DNA of 64,000 nucleotides from Buxus sempervirens (taxonomy: Eukaryota; Streptophyta; Magnoliopsida; Buxales; Buxaceae): the NCBI GenBank assembly GCA_947561395.2, contig OX387185.1:46014602-46078601 (forward strand), written 5' to 3'. The notes beneath the pieces are model-generated. The model was given only the letters and a program-made list of their open reading frames with translations, searched no databases and was not told where the DNA came from. The position numbers and the translations under genes are program-made. Of this stretch, positions 56,401 through 64,000 are shown in pieces. Every line of letters begins with the position of its first letter. The stretch's first letter is position 1.

Positions 56401-58631
56401 AACCCAACCCAAACACAAACCCAAACTTAATACTCACTTCGAGCTCTTATTCGGGTTGGGTTGGGCAGGCTTTAGGCGGTTTGGGCTAGATTTACAGCTC
56501 TATCTACACACTACCCAATGGTTTTAGAACCTAACGCGCTTTCCCAACAAAACTCATATAGTCCATCAATTCCAGTTGAGTGTTAAAATTCTCCGACACG
56601 AGCTCAAATAAGTCCGTGGTGCATTTTCCACTCCAATGCCTTTGTCCTGTCCAACGTGAATGGACTGTCGAGTGTCAACATCTTAATAAGGAATTTTAAG
56701 TTTTTGGCCCTTTCCGTGGCTCGAGTTGTCCTATATATGTTATCTTTCTTTTATTTTTTTCAAAAAAAAAAAAAAAAAAAAACACACAAGATAGAAATCT
56801 TGTTGGCAAAATGACCGTTGATCATACTTTTTGTGTATATAACCAAATGAGTTATGACATGAGAAAATATAGAGCATTTGATCTGTTGACGGATTAATAT
56901 TCCATTTTAATGGAGAATTACAAGTCACATGATGGGAGTAATCCTCATCATTTGACTTGTAATTCCTAGTCGATAGATTTGTAACTTTGATAATCTAATT
57001 TAATTGTAGTTCTCTATGAAGGGATCTGCATTCCATCAACAGGATCAAATGGTCTCATTTTTGGACTCTTACGGGCATTTGTGGAGAAGTTGCCAATGAA
57101 TCACATATCATCCAAAAGGTAATTGATAAGAGGTTGTTTTGTATCACTTTTCAAAGTTACTTTTCAACTTTGAAAAGTTATGGGAAAATTATGGGAAAAG
57201 CCTCCTTTTTAGGAGACTTTTCAATTAAGGCTTATGCTTCAAACTTAGAAGTCTGTAGACCTCATTTTGGTGAAAATTTATAAAAAATGCCTCACACGAA
57301 TAACATGTGCGCACCAATTTCTAGATCATCCGGGGATACAAGCATAATCATGTAGAATACAAGCACAATCATACAAGAATACAAGCATAATCATAGTAGG
57401 ATAAAGTATATTAATATACAATATCATAAAAACAAGTAAGGGCAAATCTGGAAATTGATGTTCACATGCTGTTCATGAGAGGCCTTTTTCGTAATTTTAA
57501 ACTAAAATGAGGCCTACAGAATTCTAAATTTAAAGTATTAGCATTAAGGGAAAAGTCTCCTCAAAAGGAGGCCATTCCTAAATAGTTTCTAAATTTCTCA
57601 AAATTTCTTTTTCCACATTAATTAACCGATCAGCCGTAGCAAATGGTGTAGAAATTTTAATGCCAAAATTGAAGAAAAAAGTTAATACTAATCGGAACTT
57701 ACTTGTCATTTGAAGCACAGCGCCCCTTACAGAAACATTCAATTTTTCTGGAATCTCCATTGTATCCGCATCTTCCCCCAGCCTTGCTACACGCCGCACA
57801 ATTCTTGAAATCAGGCCACTGCAGTGTAAAGCCATCACGTAATACATTCAACAACAACCCAAGCTCAATCTTTGGTACGTTCACAAGGCCATACTTTGGC
57901 AGACTAGACACAGACGCAGGATATGTGACTACAGTGCAATCCCCCGGCGGAGGAATATTTACCGGAGTCGTCTGGCCGGTATTAGCAATCCCGCGCCCAG
58001 ACGAACCCTGAGGCTCAGGCCCGGCCGGCTTAGCAAGATATAGCACGTAATCCTCGCTACTGCAGCTATAGTTGCTAGTTTCTTCAAGAAACGAGGCCGG
58101 GAGCTCGAGCCACTTCGGGCACTTGAAGAAGATGAGATTGAAGGTGAGATTGAAGTTCCATCGTTCAACTCTGGGGGACTCAATATTCTCCCAAATTTCT
58201 GCTGTTGAAAATGAGAGGTTTCGGAGAGACCTGCAAGTCCTCAAACGGAGATCGTCAATGAGTTCGTTGTCTGAGACCGTAATCACACGCTCGTTCACTA
58301 AAGAGTAGAGGCCTTTTACTTGGTATTTTTTGCCGGCGAGCTGGAGATATGCAACCTCGGGACGTTCCGATCGGTCGCATTCGATGGTGTAGTAAGGGAG
58401 GCCGCAGTCCATTGATCCAGTGCCGACTTGTTTCGCTGAGGAGGAGAAGGGAAAGCTGAAGGTTATGTTTCCGCAACGCAACGGAGCGCACAGATCGTAA
58501 TAGTTGGAGTCGATCTTCTGCGCTCGGCAGTAGTGACGGGAGGAGATGATGCTGATGATGAGGATGATGATAAGTTGGCTTGAAGTTGCAGCGCGAAGAC
58601 AGGGAAAGAAAGCCAGAGATGCAGTCGCCAT
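53405..58631 (-). CDS. LRK10-like receptor protein kinase, three exons
   Basis: Exons on the minus strand: 58631-57703, 54762-54722 (41 nt) and 54576-53405; GT-AG; 713 aa. A signal peptide occupies about residues 1-37. A GUB_WAK_bind domain follows (CAPLRCGNITFSFPF near 48-62). The WAK-associated Cys-rich end is CAACSKAGGRCGYNG...CFCKGRC near 280-306. The membrane helix is at about 321-342, followed by KFKRR. The Ser/Thr kinase has its Gly loop (GAGGYG) at 401-406, Lys422, HLDIKPHN with Asp518, DFG at 536-538 and APE at 563-565. All catalytic residues are present, with HLD in place of HRD (non-RD type). This is the architecture of LRK10L-2/rust-resistance-kinase-Lr10-like proteins, which are plasma-membrane receptors, some linked to defence or ABA responses. 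The ligand is unknown. The kinase exon has no ATG at its start, as expected for a downstream exon. Confidence 0.92.
54970..55500. mobile_element. Two worn Mutator-type foldback relics in the kinase intron
   Basis: Two side-by-side segments each contain an inverted pair: TTCTTCCAAAAAT...AAAAGACTT facing AAGTCTTTTGAG...CATTTTTTGAA, and TTCTTCCCAAAAATGCCC facing GGGCAATTTTGGAAAA. The wording matches the arms of the 391-843 and 13621-14690 elements. Ends are worn and no target duplication was found. Confidence 0.5.
55664..56510. mobile_element. hAT-type MITE in the kinase intron
   Basis: Element 55672-56502 (831 bp) starts TAGAGGTGTGAGTAGGGC and ends as the inverse of TAGAGCTGTAAATCTAG. The flanking 8-mers are identical (TCTACACA). 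The subterminal parts carry GGGTTGGG/CCCAACCC words. It is the most diverged of the five hAT MITEs here. Confidence 0.85.
57191..57580. mobile_element. Foldback element with an internal triple repeat
   Basis: The arms of about 130 bp (57191-57330 and 57450-57580) are inverted and imperfect, sharing GGAGACTTTTC, CTCATTTT and AGGCCT-type words. The loop holds three tandem copies of a GAATACAAGCATAATCAT-like unit at about 57,335-57,396. Its right arm ends about 120 bp from the 3' border of kinase exon 1 at 57703. Confidence 0.65.
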
Positions 58632-58639
58632 GACTTGAT

Positions 58640-60254
58640 GAACTTCACATTGTGGCCTTGGGATGTGCCATGCGGTGTCTCTTTTGATGATTATAATCGT
58701 GTTTTGATTTTCTTTTTCCGGTCAAGATGGGCAACTGAGGGGATTTTTTACTACCGGTCAAGAGTTTCTTGGTTGACTTATCAATTCGGAGAACCTACGA
58801 TCGTATATACCGTTGCATATTACGCGTTCCAACTCAGACCGTCCATCTTTTTAAGTTTTTGAGGATCAAAAACTTCCGTCTTCCACGAAGAAGAGATTTT
58901 GAAAGAAATTAGAAATTAGGGCAGGGGGAGAAAGCTTTACTTCTTTTATCGCTTCAATTTAATTTGCTTTCTATGGCTGGCATATCTTATAGGTACCTAG
59001 AGAGAGGTAAAGGAGGTATTGAGCTTAATTTTTTTTATATTATTTTACTTTCTTTGGCTCTCTTATAGTTTTACATTAAAACAATTAAAAACCAAAATAT
59101 TTATGCATGTTTTGTGGAAAATATTTTTTATACTTATTTTACTTTAAAACAAAAGAGCTTAATTTTTCTTTTTCATTTTTTGTTTTGTTTTATTTTTTTT
59201 CCCAAGTCCAAAGTTTCAAACATAATGTAGCTCAAATAAAGCAAGTTTAGAAAATTGATCCTATCAATAAAGGAAAGCAACCTTGGAAAGTGTGCCAAAG
59301 TTAATAACATTCTTCAAAACATCATTAAAATTCCTATAAAAATATATTATATTAGGGGTATTTTTGTCTTTTGTTTTATTACCATTTTGGTTAATGGTTT
59401 CCATTCCTGCAGAATAGTTGCGTAACCCTTTACTTCCTAAATTTTCTTTAACAAATCATCATTTATTTTATCAATGACAAGTACCCACTCTAGTGTGTAC
59501 ACTTCATTCCTTATGTAAAATCGTCTATGGTAATTTTTAAGTTGATTTTCTAAACAATTATTTATACATAATTTTTTAATTATCTACATACAGTATTGTG
59601 GACGACTTTAAATCGGCTGGAGCCCCTTGTTGGAATATCTATTGATCCAAAGGTGAGTGAGGTGTACATGTTTGTAAATGATACTGATATGTACACCCCA
59701 CTCACTGTTGGACCAGTAGATCTTCCACCTTAGGCTCCAGCTGCTATGACCTCACGCCCATGTGCCACCCACAAGTGGAAATTAAAAGTTTTGACTTAAT
59801 TTTAATATAACCACCACAAATTTAATGGTTTTCTATAATTGTTTATAGATTCGACTTATGGAGATGGAAATTGGTTAATGGGTTCCTATTCAGTTTGTAT
59901 TCAAATTTGAATAGGAACTCCCACGTTTCAATTGGTTAATGGATTAATGGAAATTTAAATTGGTTAATGGGTTAATGGAATTTCTTATTTAGTTCCTATT
60001 CGACGTTCCATTTTCAAGTTCCTACTCAGCTCCTATTCAATTGGTTAATGGATTATTGGAATTTCCTCTTCAGTTCCTATTCAAATTCAGATTCCACGTT
60101 TCAAATTTAAATTGATTAATGGGTTCCTATTCAGTTAATGGAAATTCCACGTTTCAAATTTGACTTGATTGAGATAGATATTGTTTATAAATTTGACTTG
60201 TTTTATGGGTTCCCATTCAGTTCCTCTTCAATGCTTTTCACTATGTAACTTAAG
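58640..60254. other. Intergenic region beyond the kinase
   Basis: No gene. At about 59,830-60,235 there is a degenerate tandem array built on ATTGGTTAATGG and TTCCTATTCAGTT words. Confidence 0.45.
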
Positions 60255-61184
60255 ATGCACTACAAAAAAATCTTTTTATTACAGCACTTCAAAAGTGCCC
60301 TTATAATATAAAAAAATGCCGTTATAACATATAACGGCATTTTAATAAAGTGCCGTTTCAAGTGGTGTTGCATTATATTATAGCGACAACTTATAACGAC
60401 ACTTTGGAATATAACGGCATTTTTTTAAAGTGTCGTGATAAAATTTATCAACACTTGAAGGCTTTAGCAACAACCACCAAATGCCGCTAAAAGTATATTA
60501 ATTTTAAAAAAAATTAATTTACAACCCACCCACCCCCCCCATGCTTGCTGAATCTATTAACAAGTGGTTAAGCATAAACTCAATCGATATCCAGAAAAAT
60601 TTTTTGGGTAACATTGGCTTGAAAACCCAGGTAACTTCTAAACAATTGAATGAATCAACTCGAATTAACCTTGGTGTTATAAGCAACTTCAATCTTCCTT
60701 TGAACCATAGAGATAAAATATTCCGAAGCCTTAAATAATCGGCCTAAAATATAAGCAAACTTAAGGAGATAAAATAGGGAAAAATTTCAATCTCACACCT
60801 AAAGATGTTTCAACTGGCGGATTTGAGCCCCCAATCAGTCTGACCTAAAGCTATCACAAAACACAGGAATATAATACAATTTTAAATATTAAAATACATC
60901 CAAAGAGGAGATAAGAAAAATTTTCAATAAATGGGGAAAAAGAAAGGAAATACTTTGATTCTTCGAATTATTTGCAACTCTCGCCTGATAGTAACCGACT
61001 TCCTTTGTGGTGCCTCTCCTTCCTGTACCTATGTTGATCTAGATCAAATCCCCCTTCATCTACACCATAGACAGCCCAGCTTGGCGTTGAGGCCATGTAA
61101 TCTGCGCTACTAAATGGACTTCCAGAAGCCACCTAGATTATGATAACAATATTTATCAATCCAAACTTCCAAATAATTTTGTTA

Positions 61185-61555
61185 TTAGTTGAGATGAGGA
61201 AGGCTACCAACCAGGTCATGAAATTTATCATAGTCTATCCAAGTATACCATTGACCATTACTCTTGAACTTGCTAGTTTTTGCCAGGAGGACACAAGATG
61301 AATGGACATGTTCACAAGCAACTTCGTACTCCCCATTGCTTTTCATGGCTAAGGCCTCAGAGAAGGCTTTCACATCAGCATGCCAAGGAACATTCTTCAT
61401 TGTCAACTTTGAAGTTGTAGACCTAAGGAAAAATTTATCGTGTAAATAAATCCATCAAAAGCACTCTAAATTGCAAGTTGTGTGAATTGACATGACAGAG
61501 AGCAACTTACGACCCATAGTAGGTGACACCCTTGATTTCAATAAAATCAAGCTTC
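61185..61555 (-). pseudogene. Transposon-internal coding fragment
   Basis: The minus-strand frame 61406-61185 (73 codons from its first ATG) includes VACEHVHSSCVLLAKTSKF and QWYTWIDYDKFHDLV. A piece just upstream (61555-61510) reads GKLDFIEIKGVTYYG and could be a preceding exon. The setting implies a CACTA-element protein, but I cannot name the domain. Confidence 0.45.
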
Positions 61556-62497
61556 CCAATGTAAAATAAGTTTGAATAAGCAATTATCTCTTCTGTATTC
61601 CATCCTTTCACTAGAGTCAAACGATAAACAGTACGCTACTCTTTCTCCTTGAGAGCTTTCAGTGAATCCTGGAAATAACTCCACATAAGAGGATGTCCAA
61701 TAGACTCTTAGAGTTATATTAGTTTCAACAATCGACAAATTGTATATGAAGGCAAAAAAAAGGTAGTACAGAAATAAAGAAAGTAAACATGCGCATTAGC
61801 CCCATCTACTTCTATTAGCTCTAAATTCTATTTTATAGCAACATTGAAGTATGATGTAGCTCGTGTTTCCCTGTGCAAACTAACGTAGGATTTATAAATT
61901 TCACCAATAAATAAACCAGAAACTCTAAAGTACTCTAGAAAAGATAATCATAAAAATTGAAAACCATCAAAGCAAATACCTGTTCTTGATTGCTCCAACC
62001 ATGGCCATGAAAACCTGCAAATCCTTGTAGAAAGGAAATTTTATTTACTTAAGGTGTTCACAAGAAAGAATTAAAACTATAGAGACAATCATCAAAGCAA
62101 CTACTAGATATGAATCATCAAAGCAACTACTAGATATGATATTAAAAGTAGACTTCAAAAAGGAAACAATATAAACCATCAAAACACTTCTAGGAGGGAA
62201 TTAAGGATGTGGCAATTAATAAGATGTTCAAGAATAGGAAGACATCAAAATGAAGGAAAAGAAAATTCTGAAAATGATTATTCAAGTTGATTTATGTCTG
62301 AAAATGATTATTCAAGTAGACTTCAACACAGGCTGTCTTCGTCAGTTGAGCCCCTCTATGACATGACATTTGACTTCTGCTAAGAATTTAATTCAAAAAA
62401 GTATATTAGATATTTGTGTATTTCATTTTAAACTTTGAAAACCAATATCATAGAGAATTAGTAGTACCAGTAAATGTTCCATGATGCTCAATCTTCC

Positions 62498-62767
62498 TCA
62501 AAGATCATCAAGCTCCTTATGGACGTTAGCCATTTCTTTATCCTTAGTTGAAATAATTTCTCTTAGTTGCTCAGCTTCTTCTCTCCATGCTGTAGCTTCT
62601 CCACAAGAACGGCATGAAGTGGATCCCCATATGCTAGTAGGGGTCGGGCCCATACCATAGCCACGGACTCGGCCTGGCCTCTCACGTCCCATGACCCTAG
62701 CATATACATCATCACGACCATCTTCATCTTGTGATCTTTCCAATGTTTGTGAAATCAATTCTTCCAT
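62498..62767 (-). pseudogene. Plant transposase (Ptta/En/Spm, Transposase_24) C-terminal fragment
   Basis: 89 codons. DVYARVMGRERPGRVRGYG followed by MGPTPTSIWGS is the signature C-terminal motif of CACTA-associated Transposase_24 proteins. A charged, probably coiled-coil tail (WREEAEQLREIISTKDKEM) follows. The N-terminal part of the family is missing, so this is a fragment or last exon. Confidence 0.7.
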
Positions 62768-63200
62768 TTTTTCCTAAAGTAAGTATTTAGACTATTAGTA
62801 TAATCACCTATAAATTTACAAATACTTGAAATTTACACAAGGACACTTACAATTGCCTCTGCAGCAGTTGCATCTACAGTTGTGCCATCTACAGCTCTAC
62901 AGCATAACAATGTTGCCTTGGCTGGGGATGCCTAGGCTTTTGAGGGGACTTCATTTATATTCAATGCAAGCTCCAGCTGCATTACTATCTGGGAGCTTAC
63001 CCCAAGAGCAAGTTCCATACGAGAAAAGCTTCTGGGGTGCTTTGGAAGATCCATTGCGATATCTAATCATTTTTATAACATTCTCACAGATGTGAGCTAT
63101 TTCTGAAATCATCAAGTGAATATTTAATCATGCTTTCTTTGATTTCAGGATTTAAGGATCAAGCATGTGAAGTAAAGGGGAATGCTCCTCTAGGTTGAAA

Positions 63201-64000
63201 AGCTTTTGATTAGGCAAGAAAACCAAGATTTTTTTCATCTCAAAATTCAATAATCAGATAGATATATTTCATCAACATCAGGACCCATGTCATAAGGAAC
63301 TCAAAAAATGAGAAAATTACACCCAGCTTCAACCTGGCACCCTCAAGAGAAAAAATGGAAGGAAGAATGTCAATGGGACAAACAGGAGAAATTTGATATT
63401 GGATCCTTGTGTTTCAGATCTAGAAGTGAACCTAGCTTTTCTACTGTTGCTTTGATTGGAATTAGCAAATGAAAAATCAGGACTACCATTTGGTTTCAGC
63501 TGCAATCATAGAAGTATTTAATTTTTAGCAATCTTATGAAAATAGTTTAAGAACTTGAACAATCTTTGGTTTTATGAGGGGAGAGAGGGGTTGTGAAAAA
63601 AATGAAAACATTGGCCACTGCAATATTGCACTCTCCCATATGTCTGTTATGAACCACACAATCTTTTTTCTGTTTTATTCAAGGAAAATTTCACGCAAGA
63701 AGGGGTGATTATAATCAATTAATGGGGTTTCACATCCTTAATTAATTTGATCTTCAACACAAGAAATGACATCCTGGCTTCTATTATTATTACTATTATT
63801 TTATGCAGAAGTTCCAGGTTTCTCTCTTGTAGTAGAAGGTTCTAAGCCACATTATTTGTTTCGGATCAAAGAATTTGACTTTTTCTTTGGTCATTTTATC
63901 TTTTAGTGACTTCTACCTTGAATGTTGACTTGAACCAATTTTGAACATCTGGGTCTTGGGTACAAGTCTTCACAGAGAGAGAGAGAGAGTAGTTAATTTA
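63201..64000. other. Trailing stretch
   Basis: No gene or transposon end recognised. A GA dinucleotide run lies at about 63,973-63,988. Confidence 0.4.

Larger units (their letters stand above)
60258..63200 (-). mobile_element. Degraded CACTA (En/Spm) transposon
   Basis: The left end CACTACAAAAAAATC at 60258 is a typical CACTA terminus. The following 230 bp carry subterminal repeats of AAAGTGCCGTTAT and ATAACGGCATTTT in both orientations. Minus-strand remains of transposon proteins lie inside, including a Transposase_24-like fragment (62498-62767). I found no matching opposite end in the window, so the right boundary is a guess and the element may be truncated. Confidence 0.7.

Noticed and set aside
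60541..60738. 65-codon plus frame inside the CACTA element
   Set aside because: It has no resemblance to transposon proteins, lies on the opposite strand from the other remains, and is short enough to be chance.
62826..63095. 89-codon plus frame rich in Leu and Gln
   Set aside because: It reads through a CTGCAGCAGTTGCATCTACAG-like low-complexity stretch, and no domain is visible.
1..64000. tRNA, rRNA or known microRNA genes
   Set aside because: I looked for tRNA boxes and for the mature sequences of common conserved plant microRNAs on both strands and recognised none, apart from the SINE-type boxes near 28,715-28,782. A covariance-model scan would be decisive.

Overview
This window looks like nuclear DNA from a flowering plant, most likely a woody or otherwise intron-rich eudicot. 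It is AT-rich, and its genes are split by GT-AG introns that range from about 100 bp to 6.5 kb. The recognisable proteins are plant families: DUF1645, DUF1639, DUF761, the TRM/DUF4378 family, a GIS/ZFP-type C2H2 repressor, ARG1 and an LRK10-like receptor kinase. Intergenic DNA and introns carry many plant transposon relics. I cannot name the species from the sequence alone.

Layout. Positions 1-5,700 are gene-free and hold a long-armed Mutator-type MITE (391-843), a Copia-like LTR relic, a small TG...CA hairpin with a 5-bp target duplication, and decayed repeats. A DUF1645 gene (6234-7016, +) follows, behind a leader full of upstream ORFs. A three-exon DUF1639 gene lies at 12105-13150 (-). At 13,610-14,701 a hAT MITE sits inside a Mutator-type MITE, and next to it is a very AT-rich block. 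A DUF761 gene is at 17514-18008 (+). A five-exon TRM-like gene (21454-26868, +) is tail-to-tail with an uncharacterised 209-aa gene (27385-28014, -). A tRNA-type SINE interrupted by a hAT MITE and an LTR relic follow. The C2H2 zinc-finger gene is at 33976-34638 (-). The ARG1 gene spans 39746-52292 (-); I reconstructed 11 exons coding for 411 aa. Its 6.5-kb sixth intron is filled with LINE, RTE and hAT remains. Immediately beyond is a three-exon LRK10-like receptor kinase (53405-58631, -; 713 aa), whose 2.9-kb first intron is also packed with MITEs. From 60258 to beyond 62.8 kb lies a degraded CACTA (En/Spm) transposon.

The genes are independent transcription units with no operon-like logic. 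Two have plausible cytoskeletal or statocyte roles (TRM-like and ARG1), one is a trichome/hormone-type transcription repressor, and one is a cell-surface receptor kinase. I found no convincing new multi-gene system. The most unusual material is the transposon architecture: five hAT MITEs with different interiors but matching ends and 8-bp target duplications, three of them inside other transposons; an array of perfect 12-bp palindromes in the loop of a foldback element; and a LINE insertion with a filler duplication. Two genes have upstream ORFs whose stops overlap the main start codon, and ARG1 has a 96-nt stop-free intron whose retention would keep the reading frame.

Exon boundaries were placed by eye from GT/AG sites, frame continuity and family similarity recalled from memory. 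No database search was run.
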